A DNA stretch of 64,000 nucleotides, taken from positions 25,924 through 89,923 of the forward strand of contig CALEPV010000079.1 of assembly GCA_937910905.1 (NCBI GenBank). The letters are read 5' to 3'. Under the pieces are notes generated by a model, which saw only the letters and a list, made by a program, of their open reading frames with translations, had not been told where the DNA came from and did not search any database. This stretch comes from an uncultured Prevotellaceae bacterium. Lineage in GTDB: Bacteria; Bacteroidota; Bacteroidia; Bacteroidales; Bacteroidaceae. Position numbers and translations under genes: made by a program. This document shows positions 8,694 to 18,351 of this stretch, piece by piece. Each line of letters begins with the position of its first letter. The first letter of the stretch is position 1.

Positions 8694-10175
8694 ATGAGCA
8701 GGAAACGCAAACCGCTGCCCCTACTGGAGGGCGTGACAATAACTGACATCGCAGCCGAGGGCAAGGCGCTGGTCAGGGTGAACGACCTCGTAGTCTTCGT
8801 GTCCTTCGCCGTGCCGGGCGATGTGGTCGACCTACAGATCACCCGCAAGAAGCACAGCTACGCCGAAGCCGTAGTGGCGCGCATGGTGCAGCCCTCGCCC
8901 CGGCGCTTGCAGCCATTCTGCCGCCACTTCGGGGTGTGCGGAGGCTGCAAGTGGCAGATGCTGCCCTACCCCGACCAGCTGGCCGCCAAGCAGCAGCAGG
9001 TGGTAGACGCACTGCAACGCATAGGCAAGGTGGAACTGCCCGAATGCCGCCCCATACTTGGCTCGCAGCAGACCGCCGAGTACCGCAACAAGCTGGAGTT
9101 CGCCTTCTGCAACAAGCGCTGGCTGACGAAGCAGGAGATCAGCGACGAGCACCTAGAGCTCGGCAGCGATGTCAACAACTGCGTAGGCTACCACACCACC
9201 GGCACCTTCGACAAGGTGCTACCCATCGAAGAGTGCCACCTGATGGACCCCATCAACGACCGGCTGCGCCTCTGCCTGCGCAACTACGCCCTGCAGCACG
9301 GCCTCACGTTCTACGACGTGCGGAACCACACCGGACTGATGCGCGGCATGATGATACGCCTCTCCAACACAGGCGAGCTGATGCTGCTCGTGCAGTTCTG
9401 CATCGAGACCCCCGAACAGCACGCCCAAGCCATGGGCCTGATGCAGCACGTAGCCCAGCAGTTCCCTGAGATAACATCCCTGCTGTGGGTAAACAACACC
9501 AAGTGGAACGACACCTTCGGCGACCTCGAAGTGCACACCTTCCGCGGCGAGGACCACATATTCCTCCAGATGGAGGACCTGCGCTTCAAGGTAGGCCCCA
9601 AGAGCTTCTATCAGACCAACACCCGGCAAGCCTATGAGCTCTACAGCGTAGCACGCTCATTGGCCTTCGACAGTCAGATTACCGCAACATCCGATGCCAA
9701 CGTAGCATCCGATGCCGATGCCGCAGCCAGCAAGCCGCTGGTCTACGACCTCTACACCGGCACCGGCACGATAGCCAACTTCGTGGCACGTCAGGCACGC
9801 CAGGTCATAGGCATCGAGTACGTGCCCGAAGCCATCAAGGATGCCCGCGAGAACAGCCGCATCAACGGCATCACGAACACGCTGTTCTACGCCGGCGACA
9901 TGAAGGACATACTCACCGAGGACTTCATCTGCGAGCACGGCCGTCCCGACATCATCATCACCGACCCGCCCCGCGCAGGAATGCACGCCGATGTGGTCGA
10001 CGTCATACTCAAAGCCGCCCCCGCCCGCATAGTCTACGTCAGCTGCAACCCAGCCACCCAGGCGCGCGACCTCGCCCTGCTGGACAGCCACTACCGCGTG
10101 GCCGCCGTCCAGCCCGTAGACATGTTCCCCCAAACCCAGCACGTGGAGAACGTAGTCCTGCTGCTGCGCAGATAG
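8694..10175 (+). CDS. rlmD: 23S rRNA (uracil-C5)-methyltransferase, RlmD/RumA type
   Basis: The 493-residue protein begins with a TRAM domain (about 12-70) and has the Fe-S cluster cysteines in FCRHFGVCGGCKWQ (about 79-90). It ends with a Rossmann-fold SAM methyltransferase: VYDLYTGTGTIANFVA, ITDPPRAGMH, and the catalytic cysteine in YVSCNPATQARDL. This set defines m5U methyltransferases acting on 23S rRNA. A low-complexity Ala/Asp/Ser insert (about 323-340) precedes the SAM-binding motif and looks lineage-specific. The gene sits directly behind the PNP gene and is followed by a terminator hairpin. Confidence 0.93.
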   Translation: MSRKRKPLPLLEGVTITDIAAEGKALVRVNDLVVFVSFAVPGDVVDLQITRKKHSYAEAVVARMVQPSPRRLQPFCRHFGVCGGCKWQMLPYPDQLAAKQQQVVDALQRIGKVELPECRPILGSQQTAEYRNKLEFAFCNKRWLTKQEISDEHLELGSDVNNCVGYHTTGTFDKVLPIEECHLMDPINDRLRLCLRNYALQHGLTFYDVRNHTGLMRGMMIRLSNTGELMLLVQFCIETPEQHAQAMGLMQHVAQQFPEITSLLWVNNTKWNDTFGDLEVHTFRGEDHIFLQMEDLRFKVGPKSFYQTNTRQAYELYSVARSLAFDSQITATSDANVASDADAAASKPLVYDLYTGTGTIANFVARQARQVIGIEYVPEAIKDARENSRINGITNTLFYAGDMKDILTEDFICEHGRPDIIITDPPRAGMHADVVDVILKAAPARIVYVSCNPATQARDLALLDSHYRVAAVQPVDMFPQTQHVENVVLLLRR

Positions 10176-10180
10176 GCAAG

Positions 10181-10211
10181 CAAAGGGTGTCACGTTTCGT
10201 TACCCCCTTTG
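10181..10211. terminator. Hairpin terminator between rlmD and prs
   Basis: CAAAGGG (10181-10187) pairs with CCCTTTG (10205-10211). The stem extends inward to about 14 pairs with two mismatches around a TTT loop. The genes on either side converge, so it can serve both. Confidence 0.75.
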
Positions 10212-10359
10212 TTCTTCCTCGTCCACACCTTGTAACGGGGCATGAGCGTCTCACCCTGCAGCGAGCAACAACAGAAACAGTACAATTTTAACTAAATATA
10301 CTTGGAAATAATCATAGGAAGCAGGGCTATGCAGCACATTATCACAATTGCGCATCGCC

Positions 10360-11295
10360 TCAGATCAGGTACTGGCTGCTGATGCTCTGGTTGTCCTCCA
10401 CGCGGCGTATGGTCTCGGCGATGAGGTCGGCTATGGAAAGCTGCTTGACCTTGGCACAGCGGTTGGTGTAGGGGATGCTGTCGGTGAAGACTATCTCTTC
10501 CAGATGGCTCTGCTGCACGCGCTCGGAGGCAGGGCCACTCATCACGCAGTGGGAGGCTATGGCGCGTACGGAGCGGGCTCCGTTCTCTATCATCAGTTCT
10601 GCTGCCTTGGTGATGGTGCCGGCGGTGTCGACCATGTCGTCAATGAGTATGACGTTGGCATCGGTCACGTCGCCGATGATCTGCATCGTGGCAACTTCGT
10701 TGGGGCGGCGGCGGGTCTTGTTGCAGAGCACTAGCGGGCAGCCTAGGAACTTGGAGTAGGCTGAGGCGCGCTTGGAGCCGCCAACATCGGGTGTGGCGAT
10801 GACGAGATTCTCCAAATTGAGGCTCTGTATGTAGGGCAGCATGACGCTGGAGGCGTAGAGGTGGTCCACAGGCACGTCGAAGAAGCCTTGTTCCTGATCG
10901 GCATGGAGGTCCATGGTAATGACGCGGTTCACGCCTGCCACGGACAGCATGTCGGCCACCAGCTTGGCGCCGATGGCTACGCGGGGCTTGTCCTTGCGAT
11001 CCTGTCGTGCCCAGCCAAAGTATGGTATCACGGCGTTGATGGTGCGTGCGGAGGCTCGCTTGGCGGCGTCTATCATCAGCAGCAGCTCCATCAGATTGTC
11101 GCTATTGGGGAAGGTGCTTTGTACCAGGAATACATCGCGTCCTCGAATGCTCTCCTCGTAGCTGACGCCGAACTCGCCGTCGGCGAAATGGGTGATGTTA
11201 ATCTGGCCTTGCGGAACGCCTAGGCTGGCACAGATTTTGGTGGTAAGGTACTGGGTGGCTGTGCCGGAGAAGACGAGGAAATTATTGTCGCTCAT
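10360..11295 (-). CDS. prs: Ribose-phosphate pyrophosphokinase
   Basis: Prs makes PRPP from ribose-5-phosphate and ATP for nucleotide, NAD and histidine synthesis. The 311-residue protein has the N-terminal FSGTATQYLT region, FADGEFGVSYEESIRGRDVFLVQST and the ATP-binding RQDRKDKPRVAIGAKLVADML. It also has the flexible loop NKTRRRPNEV and the PRPP-binding signature VILIDDMVDTAGTITKAAEL. Length and motifs are standard. It lies at the 3' end of a long minus-strand run. Confidence 0.96.
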   Translation of the reverse strand: MSDNNFLVFSGTATQYLTTKICASLGVPQGQINITHFADGEFGVSYEESIRGRDVFLVQSTFPNSDNLMELLLMIDAAKRASARTINAVIPYFGWARQDRKDKPRVAIGAKLVADMLSVAGVNRVITMDLHADQEQGFFDVPVDHLYASSVMLPYIQSLNLENLVIATPDVGGSKRASAYSKFLGCPLVLCNKTRRRPNEVATMQIIGDVTDANVILIDDMVDTAGTITKAAELMIENGARSVRAIASHCVMSGPASERVQQSHLEEIVFTDSIPYTNRCAKVKQLSIADLIAETIRRVEDNQSISSQYLI

Positions 11296-11307
11296 CGCTT
11301 TTATTTG

Positions 11308-11362
11308 ATAATTTTGAATTGTTTGTTGTGAATTGCCAATTGTTAATTGTTACTTGTGAATC
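11308..11362. repeat. AATTG-type simple repeat between prs and the ThiE-like gene
   Basis: The spacer contains AATTGCCAATTGTTAATTG-like imperfect repeats. Related sequences occur at 20088-20115 and 44786-44836, and inside coding regions of purM and aroE. Confidence 0.6.
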
Positions 11363-11969
11363 ACCCTGCAGCCTTGCGGAGCTTGCGGAAGTGGGCTATC
11401 ACCTCCTTGTAGTCCAGGCCGGAGTGGATGTTGAAGCGGGTCCAGAGGTCGCCCAGGATCACGGCACCGCCAAAGCCGTAGTCGCGCAGCAGGGGCAGCG
11501 TCTCGCTGTTGATGCCTCCGGCGGCCATGACCTTGCGGTCTATGATGCCGGCACGGGTGGCTGTGTGCAGCTCCTCGGCGGTGTAGCCCGACTTGCGGTC
11601 GCGGTAGCTGATGCTGTCGAACACAGGGGAGAGGAACACGTAGTCCATCTGTCCGCGATTGCTCTGCAGCTCGGCTATGCTGTGGCATGAACGGCTCAGC
11701 TGCCCCTTGAAGCCCTTAGGCGGCTCGGGGTTGCGCTCGTTCAGGTGGATGCCTCGCAGTGAGAACTCTTCTTTCAGATAGAAATGCTCGTGTACCACTA
11801 TGCGCGAATGCCACTGCTCGGGCAGCAGAGTGAGCAGACGCTCGGAGTAGACTGGCTCGGAGTTGGGCTTGCGCAGGTGAAATAAATCAAGTCCTTCCTC
11901 GAAGAGGGCGTTGATGATGGTGTCCTCTTCGACGAAGAACTCAGGTGTGGATAGGAGAATGAGTTTCAT
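11361..11969 (-). CDS. Thiamine phosphate synthase-like (ThiE/TenI family) protein
   Basis: This predicted TIM-barrel protein of 202 residues (start MKLILLSTPEFF) has LDLFHLRKP (the ThiE substrate-side motif), LRGIHLNERNPEPP, MDYVFLSPVFDSISYRDRKSGY and a phosphate-binding end VMAAGGINSETLPLLRDYGFGGAVILGD. ThiE couples HMP-PP and THZ-P; TenI paralogues act on thiazole tautomers. No other thiamine gene is adjacent, so the family is clear but the exact reaction is not. A TATCTTTG promoter box lies 21 bases upstream (11990-11997). Confidence 0.8.
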   Translation of the reverse strand: MKLILLSTPEFFVEEDTIINALFEEGLDLFHLRKPNSEPVYSERLLTLLPEQWHSRIVVHEHFYLKEEFSLRGIHLNERNPEPPKGFKGQLSRSCHSIAELQSNRGQMDYVFLSPVFDSISYRDRKSGYTAEELHTATRAGIIDRKVMAAGGINSETLPLLRDYGFGGAVILGDLWTRFNIHSGLDYKEVIAHFRKLRKAAG

Positions 11970-11989
11970 ACGTCCCTTGTTTTCGACCG

Positions 11990-11997
11990 CAAAGATA
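11990..11997 (-). promoter_or_regulatory. -7 promoter element for the ThiE-like gene
   Basis: The minus strand reads TATCTTTG 21 bases upstream of the ATG at 11969 and fits TAnnTTTG. Confidence 0.6.
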
Positions 11998-12040
11998 AGT
12001 AATCTATTCCACACTACGGACGAGTGGCGCTGAAATTATG

Positions 12041-14263
12041 TCATATCATGTAGAAGTCCAGCGTTCCGCCTGCCATTATGTCCTCGTGGCGCAGCTGATG
12101 GCCGGCTATGGGCTTGCCATTCAGACAGGCCTTGCGGATGCAGACGGCGCGATCTGACTGCCCGTGGGTGCGGATGGTGAATGTGCGTCCTGCTCCAACG
12201 TGGACCACTGCCTCAACCACCAGCGGCGAACCGAACACGTAGTGCCCTCCGCAGGGCTCCACCTGATAGAAGCCTAGGGCCGACAGCAGGTACCACGCCG
12301 ACATCTGACCCACGTCCTCGTTGCCGCACAAGCCGGCCGGCTGTGTCGTGTAGAGCTCACGCATGATGCGGCGCACCACGGCAGCTGTCTTCCGCGGCTG
12401 GCCCAACAGAGTGTACAGGTAGGCTATATGGTGAGAGGGTTCGTTGCCGTGGGCATACTGCCCTATCAGGCCCGTTATGTCGGGGTTGGCCTCGTCGTTC
12501 AAGCTGCTGTCGGCAGCAAAAAGGCTATCCAGACGTGCCACAGCCACATCGCGTCCGTCCAGTAGCTGCACCAGCCCGTCAACATCGTGTGGCACGAGCC
12601 AGAGGTACTGCCAGGGGTTGCCCTCGGTGTAGTCGCCCGTCTGATAGGCTGGGTTGAAACCATCGATGCCGCTGAACTCGCCGGCCGAGTTGCGCGAGCG
12701 CAGATAGCCCACACGCGGATCGTACAGCCTGGTGTAGCCGCGGCTGCGGTTCTGCAGATAGCTGATGGCCTGCTGCATCTCGGCACTTGCGCTGCCGCCA
12801 CGGGCTGCAACAATAGCCTGTCCTGCGGCAGCTGCCGACCAGTCAGCCAACATGTACTCCAGACTCATGGACAGCGAGCCTCCATGATGGTCGTTGGCCA
12901 CATAGCCCAGCCGCTTCATGTCATCCAGCCCGCGCTCTTCCATCAGCAGGCTGCTGCTCATAGCCTCCCAAGCCAGCGTGCTATCCTCGACATAGCCCTT
13001 GAGCAGCAGGTCGGCCAGAATGGGCACAGCCGGACAGCCCACCATACAGTTGGTCTCCTGTGACATGAGATGCCACACCGGCAGCTTGCCCTGCTCTCGG
13101 TAGATGTGCAGGTAGGTGCTGGCTATGGCCGGCATCATGTCGGGCAGAATGATGGTCGAGAGCGGAGCCGCAGCGCGATAGGTGTCCCAAAGGGAGAGCG
13201 TGGTGACGTAGCTGGGCTGCTGCTGACTCTGTTCGTTAGGACGGCTGGCGGAGCGGTACACGCGGTTGTCGGCACCGCGGTAGTCGCCGCAGCAGTCGTT
13301 CCACGTCTGTGGTGCCATCATAAAGTGATACATAGCCGTGTAGAAGATGGTGCGGTCGGCAGGATTGCGGAATGTAGCCTCGATGCGATGCAGCTCGCGG
13401 TCCCACGCAGCATCGGCCACAGCTCGCTCGGCCTCAAAGTCCCAGCCAAGCGCTGACTCGCAGCTCATATTGTCCAGCGCATTCGTCTCGGACACAGGGC
13501 TGAGAGCTATGCGAACCAGTAGCTCGCAGTTGTCGGCACTGTCAATGGTCAGCTCGTAGACAGGCGACTTCTGCTCGGTGCGGCTGGTCAGCTGGGTATC
13601 AGCATCGGAACAACGGGTGACACGAGCGCTGCGGTTCAGCTGCATGGCGAAATAGATGTGCTGCTCATTGGCCCAGCCGTGGCTGATGCGATAGCCAACA
13701 AACGTTCTGTCGTCCAGCTGCATCAGGCGGCCGTACATCACGTGGTCGCCCACACCATTGTCCAGGTCGACCACCAGCCGCTGCCCGCCTGCAGGCTGGG
13801 CAGAATCGTAGGTGAAACGGTAGAGTGCCGTGCGGCACGTGGCCGTAATCTCAACTCGGGTGCCACGCTCAGGCAGCAGCACGCTGTAGTAGCCTGGCCG
13901 CACCTGCTCCTGCTCGTGGGAGAACGGCGTGGCCAGTCCCTCGCGTGTGAGCTGAAGCTCCGATGTGGCCGGCATGAGCGCTATGTCGCCCAGGTCCGAA
14001 CAGCCTGTACCGCTGAGATGAGTCTGTGCAAAGCCCACGATGCGCTGGCCGCTCTCATGGTAGCCAGAGCACCAGTCCCACCCCACTCTATCCTGCGTAG
14101 GTCCAGCCATCACCATGCCAAACGGCACGTTGGCTCCCACGAACACGTGGCCATGATCGCCCGTACCGATGCGCGGGTCGACATACTGGGTGAACGACTC
14201 TGCCTGAAGCCAGCACAACGGCGCCACGGCCATCGCCAGCAGGGGAATGAGATGCTTGAACAT
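12041..14263 (-). CDS. Glycoside hydrolase family 92 alpha-mannosidase
   Basis: The protein is 740 residues with a signal peptide (MFKHLIPLLAMAVAPLCWLQAES). It has the GH92 opening YVDPRIGTGDHGHVFVGA and PFGMVMAGP, then GFAQTHLSGTGCSDLGDI. The catalytic (alpha/alpha)6 barrel shows SLWDTYRAAAP, GDYTEGNPWQYLWLVPHD and GNEPSHHIAYLY. The Glu in YTEGNPWQY sits at the acid position known in GH92. These calcium-dependent exo-alpha-mannosidases trim N-glycans or mannans in the periplasm. The start at 14263 is chosen because it gives a proper signal peptide. The GT4 gene ends 14 bases upstream. Confidence 0.94.
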   Translation of the reverse strand: MFKHLIPLLAMAVAPLCWLQAESFTQYVDPRIGTGDHGHVFVGANVPFGMVMAGPTQDRVGWDWCSGYHESGQRIVGFAQTHLSGTGCSDLGDIALMPATSELQLTREGLATPFSHEQEQVRPGYYSVLLPERGTRVEITATCRTALYRFTYDSAQPAGGQRLVVDLDNGVGDHVMYGRLMQLDDRTFVGYRISHGWANEQHIYFAMQLNRSARVTRCSDADTQLTSRTEQKSPVYELTIDSADNCELLVRIALSPVSETNALDNMSCESALGWDFEAERAVADAAWDRELHRIEATFRNPADRTIFYTAMYHFMMAPQTWNDCCGDYRGADNRVYRSASRPNEQSQQQPSYVTTLSLWDTYRAAAPLSTIILPDMMPAIASTYLHIYREQGKLPVWHLMSQETNCMVGCPAVPILADLLLKGYVEDSTLAWEAMSSSLLMEERGLDDMKRLGYVANDHHGGSLSMSLEYMLADWSAAAAGQAIVAARGGSASAEMQQAISYLQNRSRGYTRLYDPRVGYLRSRNSAGEFSGIDGFNPAYQTGDYTEGNPWQYLWLVPHDVDGLVQLLDGRDVAVARLDSLFAADSSLNDEANPDITGLIGQYAHGNEPSHHIAYLYTLLGQPRKTAAVVRRIMRELYTTQPAGLCGNEDVGQMSAWYLLSALGFYQVEPCGGHYVFGSPLVVEAVVHVGAGRTFTIRTHGQSDRAVCIRKACLNGKPIAGHQLRHEDIMAGGTLDFYMI

Positions 14264-14276
14264 TATTGTAGAGAAG

Positions 14277-15413
14277 TTAAGGAAGTGATTCGGCAAATAT
14301 CTCCAGCCACAGCTGCATCACGGCATCCTCCTCATAGCGTACCGATGACTGCCGAGCTTTGACCGCCATGGTGCTGCGCAGAGCTTCATCGGACATGACA
14401 CGCCGCAAGGCATCAGTAAAGGCAACAACATCGGCAGCTGGCACCAGCACACCGTCTACGCCGTCGGTGATGATGTCACGCGGACCGCACGGGCAAGCGA
14501 AGCTCACAGGCACCAGCCCGCACGACATGGCCTCAGCCAGCACCAGCCCAAAGCCTTCGTAGCGACTGCTAAAAGCAAATACGCTACCTCGAAGCATCTC
14601 GGCCTGCAGGTCGGGCACAGTAGGCATGAGATGAACATGCTGCAACTGCATTTCGTCTGCTTGTTGCCGATACGGTGTGCTATCACCGCTGCCATATACA
14701 TATAGGTGCCAGTCAGAATTTGTGGTTTCAATAGGTTGCCATGCCTGCAACAGAAGGTCAAAGCCTTTCTGATATGTATATCGCCCAGCAGCTATCACCC
14801 GCTTGCTTGATGGCTGTGCCACATGGTCGGGTATCTGTCGGATGCTGTTGGGTATGACATGTATATTACTTAGCTCTGGCCAGCATTGTGCATCCTCATG
14901 GCTCAACACCACAAAAGCAGACAGCTGCTTTAACTGACGAATGAGCCCACGCTGCCAACGATGTGTAATCCAACGATTTGCGCACTGCGGTAGCCACGGC
15001 TTGCAGAACACGCGGTAGGACGAGCGCGCGAAGTGCAGTTCGCCCACCTTGCGGCTGCCGTCGGGCACATCGCAGAGGAAGTTGATGTCGCGCCGCAGAG
15101 CCGACACCACCACATCCGCACGGCACTCCAGCAGATAGGCTGTCAGCTGCCGCCGGTACTGCATCATCAGCCGGCGGTACAGCAGCACCTTGCGCGCCAA
15201 CGGCAACGTGTCCAGACGGTCGAACCCGATGTTGAGGTTCACCACCTGCACCCGCTCGTCCAGCTGATAGAACGGCTTGAGGTCGGGACGCTCAGTCAGC
15301 ACTACATGAAGCTCATAATCAGTGTGACGCGCAAGCCAGTTGACCTTACGTGTCATCACATCACTCATGCCGTTGGCCGAGTATATACCACCTATAATAT
15401 ATACTATCTTCAA
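14277..15413 (-). CDS. Glycosyltransferase family 4 (GT-B fold)
   Basis: This 378-residue cytoplasmic enzyme starts MKIVYIIGGIYS and has the donor-binding domain VIAAGRYTYQKGFDLLLQAW. The EX7E region is SSRYEGFGLVLAEAMSCG, followed by PVSFACPCGPRDIITDGVDGVLV. It transfers a sugar from an activated donor, probably to a surface glycan. Acceptor and linkage cannot be read from sequence. The initiation codon is TTG, overlapping the purT stop as TTGA, which suggests translational coupling. Confidence 0.88.
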   Translation of the reverse strand: MKIVYIIGGIYSANGMSDVMTRKVNWLARHTDYELHVVLTERPDLKPFYQLDERVQVVNLNIGFDRLDTLPLARKVLLYRRLMMQYRRQLTAYLLECRADVVVSALRRDINFLCDVPDGSRKVGELHFARSSYRVFCKPWLPQCANRWITHRWQRGLIRQLKQLSAFVVLSHEDAQCWPELSNIHVIPNSIRQIPDHVAQPSSKRVIAAGRYTYQKGFDLLLQAWQPIETTNSDWHLYVYGSGDSTPYRQQADEMQLQHVHLMPTVPDLQAEMLRGSVFAFSSRYEGFGLVLAEAMSCGLVPVSFACPCGPRDIITDGVDGVLVPAADVVAFTDALRRVMSDEALRSTMAVKARQSSVRYEEDAVMQLWLEIFAESLP

Positions 15414-16579
15414 ATGACTTTAACTTTCGAGGCCAGCGTCTTGCACTTGCGGCGCAACTCCTCCTGGCTGGCATTCAGGCTGTCATAGCACACTACAACA
15501 CCCATGCGACGCCCAACGTGTGCCTCCGGCTTGCCGAAGATGCGCAGACGTGTGCGAGTGGCTGCGCACACCTCTTCCAGCCCCTGATAGTCAGGAGCCG
15601 ATGTCTCTATCTCGCTCAGAATCACAGCGCTGGCACCCTGGCACTCCTGCACTATCTCGGGGATGGGCAGGCCCAACACAGCACGTGCGTGCAGCTCGAA
15701 CTCACTGAGGTTCTGCGTGTGGCCCAACGTCACCATGCCAGTGTCGTGCGGACGCGGCGAGAGCTCGCTGAACAGCACACCCACCTTCGGGTCGTTGCTG
15801 ATGAAGAACTCCACGCCCCAGATGCCGGCACCCGTCAGAGCCTCGGTCACAGCACCAGCCATGCGCTTGGCTTCCTCCAGTTGCCAATCCTGCATCGCCA
15901 TAGGCTGGAAGCTCTCGCGATAGTCGCCCCCCTTCTGCACGTGACCTATAGGACTGCAGAACAGAGTGGGACCGTGCTGCTGGGTCACAGTGAGCATCGT
16001 TATCTCAAAGTCGAAGGGTATGAACTGCTCCACTATCACCTCCATGATGTCGCCACGGGCACCGGCACAAGCGGCATCCCATGCTGCCTGCAACTCGTCG
16101 GCACTGTCCACCTTGCTCTGTCCATGCCCGCTACTGGACATCAGAGGCTTGATGATGCATGGGAAGCCTATCATACCGGCAGCCTGCTGCAGCTCCTCAA
16201 AGGAGGTGGCATAGCGGTAGTTGGCCGTCTTGATGCCTAACTCGGTATGAGCCAGCTCGCGTATGGCCTTGCGGTTCATGGTGAAGTTCACGGCACGTGC
16301 CGACGGCACCACCTGAATGCCCATCTGCTCACAGTCGAACAGTCGCTCTGTACGTATGGCCTCAATCTCCGGCACTATGATGTCGGGCCGGTGCTTCCTG
16401 ACGGCTGCCATCAGCGCATCGCCGTTGAGCATGTTGAACACCTCGCATTCATCGGCTACCTGCATGGCCGGAGCATTGGCGTACTTGTCGCACGCCACCA
16501 CGTACTGTCCCTTGCGCTTGCAGGCAATGACGAACTCCTTGCCGAGCTCGCCACTACCCAATAGAAGTATCTTCTTCAT
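15410..16579 (-). CDS. purT: Formate-dependent GAR transformylase (phosphoribosylglycinamide formyltransferase 2)
   Basis: PurT uses formate and ATP to formylate GAR in purine synthesis. The 389-residue protein has the N-terminal KILLLGSGELGKEFVIACKR, VPEIEAIRTE, and ATP-grasp elements FPCIIKPLMSSSGHGQSKV and VIVEQFIPFDFEITMLTV. It ends with the metal-binding GVEFFISNDPKVGVLFSELSPRPHDTGMVTL. Length matches E. coli PurT (392). Its product pathway connects with purM (20087) and purC (24113) in the same minus-strand run. The downstream GT4 gene overlaps it by four bases. Confidence 0.96.
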   Translation of the reverse strand: MKKILLLGSGELGKEFVIACKRKGQYVVACDKYANAPAMQVADECEVFNMLNGDALMAAVRKHRPDIIVPEIEAIRTERLFDCEQMGIQVVPSARAVNFTMNRKAIRELAHTELGIKTANYRYATSFEELQQAAGMIGFPCIIKPLMSSSGHGQSKVDSADELQAAWDAACAGARGDIMEVIVEQFIPFDFEITMLTVTQQHGPTLFCSPIGHVQKGGDYRESFQPMAMQDWQLEEAKRMAGAVTEALTGAGIWGVEFFISNDPKVGVLFSELSPRPHDTGMVTLGHTQNLSEFELHARAVLGLPIPEIVQECQGASAVILSEIETSAPDYQGLEEVCAATRTRLRIFGKPEAHVGRRMGVVVCYDSLNASQEELRRKCKTLASKVKVI

Positions 16580-16591
16580 GCTTGCTTATGT

Positions 16592-18322
16592 CTACCTTGC
16601 ACGCAGGCCCATGCGAGCCTCTACGACATTCACAACATAGTCACCCAGCTTCTCGCACTCGTTGACGAGGTCCATGTAGATGGTACCCACAGCGTAGGTA
16701 TACTCGTGATTGTTCACATCCGTGATATTCTGCTGCTTCAGCTGGTTGCGGTAGTTGTTGATTTCGTTCTCTATGTTGAACGAGCGGTTCACATCGAATG
16801 CCTCCTTGCGGCCTGTCATCAGCTGGTTCATCTGAGTGAGTGAGTTGTTGGTCAGCTCCATCATCTGGTGCAGGTGCTGGTACTGAGCCTCGGTGAAGTG
16901 ATCCTGACCGGCAAGGTACTTGCGATGTATGGTGCGGCCCATGTTGTAGCAGCTGTCACCGATGCTCTCCAACTCCGAGATTTCACGCAGCATGGCGCGT
17001 ATCTTGGCCTTGGTCTCATCGCTGAGGTGGGCATCGCTCACCTGGTCGAGGTAGTTGGCAATCTCTATCTCCATGTTGTCGGAGATGCTCTCGTACTTCT
17101 CTATGCGGCTGAACAGCTTGTTGAACTCATCCTCCTTGGTACCCTTCTTTCTGGAGTCGCTGGACGAGATGGTCAGCAGTTCGCGCACCATGCCGAACAT
17201 ACGCTGCATACGCTCGGAGAAAGACTCTATCTCCTTATGAGCCTCCAGCACGGAGAGCTCCGGGGTCTTCATGATGCCTGATGTGATGAAGTGGAGCTTG
17301 AAGTCCTCCTCCTCATCGACCTTCTTAGGCTTGATTACCCAGCACACGAACTTCTCGATGTAAGGTATGAACCATATCTGGATGAGGGTGTTGCTGATGT
17401 TGAATGCCGAGTGGAAAGTGGCCAGGGCAACAGATGCCTTCACGGCGAAGCCTGGTGTATCGGATGTCATGGCAGGATCGAAGCCTGAGATGTGGCACAC
17501 CATAGCGAAGAAGGGCTTGAGCAGAATCAGGCACCACAGCACGCCTATCACATTGATGGTCATGTGGGCGAAGGCGGCACGACGGGCCTGAACGTTGGCA
17601 CTCAAGGCCACGATGTTAGATGTGATGGTGGTACCGATGTTCTCGCCCAGCACCAGCATGATGCCCTGGTCGATGTGCAGCACGCCTGTGGAGCAGAGCA
17701 TCATCGTGATGGCCATAATGGCTGCCGACGACTGCACGCAGAGCGTGAGGATAGTACCCATCATCAGGAAGAATGCCGAGTTCCAGAACGTGGGCTCGTT
17801 GAAGTTGGAGAAGAACTGGCTGATTGCCACGTTGGCCTCCGGATCCTGTACCAGCATCGTGCCGGTCTCCTTCAGCGTACCCAGTCCCAGGAAGAGGAAC
17901 GCCACACCGAAGAGGAAGTCACCGATGATGCGGCGGCTCTTCATGTAGATGAGTATGATACCTATGAAGAAAGCGGGATACACGAAATCGGTGATGTTGA
18001 ACGAGAATCCCAGCGACATGATCCACGCCGTGACGGTAGTACCGATGTGGGCACCCATGATGACGGATATGGCTTGGATAAGTGTCAGCAGACCTGCGTT
18101 GACGAACGATACCGTCATCAGCGTGGTAGCCGTACTGGACTGCACAGCAGCTGTGACAAACATACCGGTCAGCGCACCTGTGAAGCGATTGGTGGTCATT
18201 GCAGCCAGCACATGTCGCAACTGCGGACCGGCCATCTTCTGCAAGCTCTCACTCATGCTCTTCATACCGAACATGAGCAGCGCCAGCGAGCCTAACAATT
18301 TGAATACTATCAACATTGACAT
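16592..18322 (-). CDS. Na/Pi cotransporter family protein with C-terminal PhoU-like domain
   Basis: This 576-residue inner-membrane protein contains the two inverted Na/Pi repeats, with QSSTATTLMTVSFVNAGLL (about 60-80) and QSSAAIMAITMMLCSTGVL (about 195-215). Around them are some eight hydrophobic helices. From about residue 340 a soluble, helical PhoU-like region follows (FSERMQRMFGMVRELL, then ISELESIGDSCYNMGR). Members are sodium-dependent phosphate symporters or their regulators. The gene lies between cinA and purT in the same direction. Confidence 0.9.
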   Translation of the reverse strand: MSMLIVFKLLGSLALLMFGMKSMSESLQKMAGPQLRHVLAAMTTNRFTGALTGMFVTAAVQSSTATTLMTVSFVNAGLLTLIQAISVIMGAHIGTTVTAWIMSLGFSFNITDFVYPAFFIGIILIYMKSRRIIGDFLFGVAFLFLGLGTLKETGTMLVQDPEANVAISQFFSNFNEPTFWNSAFFLMMGTILTLCVQSSAAIMAITMMLCSTGVLHIDQGIMLVLGENIGTTITSNIVALSANVQARRAAFAHMTINVIGVLWCLILLKPFFAMVCHISGFDPAMTSDTPGFAVKASVALATFHSAFNISNTLIQIWFIPYIEKFVCWVIKPKKVDEEEDFKLHFITSGIMKTPELSVLEAHKEIESFSERMQRMFGMVRELLTISSSDSRKKGTKEDEFNKLFSRIEKYESISDNMEIEIANYLDQVSDAHLSDETKAKIRAMLREISELESIGDSCYNMGRTIHRKYLAGQDHFTEAQYQHLHQMMELTNNSLTQMNQLMTGRKEAFDVNRSFNIENEINNYRNQLKQQNITDVNNHEYTYAVGTIYMDLVNECEKLGDYVVNVVEARMGLRAR

Positions 18323-18351
18323 AAGATTGAGTATTAGGTTATGACATTAAG

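Noticed and set aside
17492..18295. Plus-strand open frame of 267 codons inside the Na/Pi transporter gene
   Set aside because: Antisense shadow with His/Glu/Arg-rich low-complexity translation and no start context.
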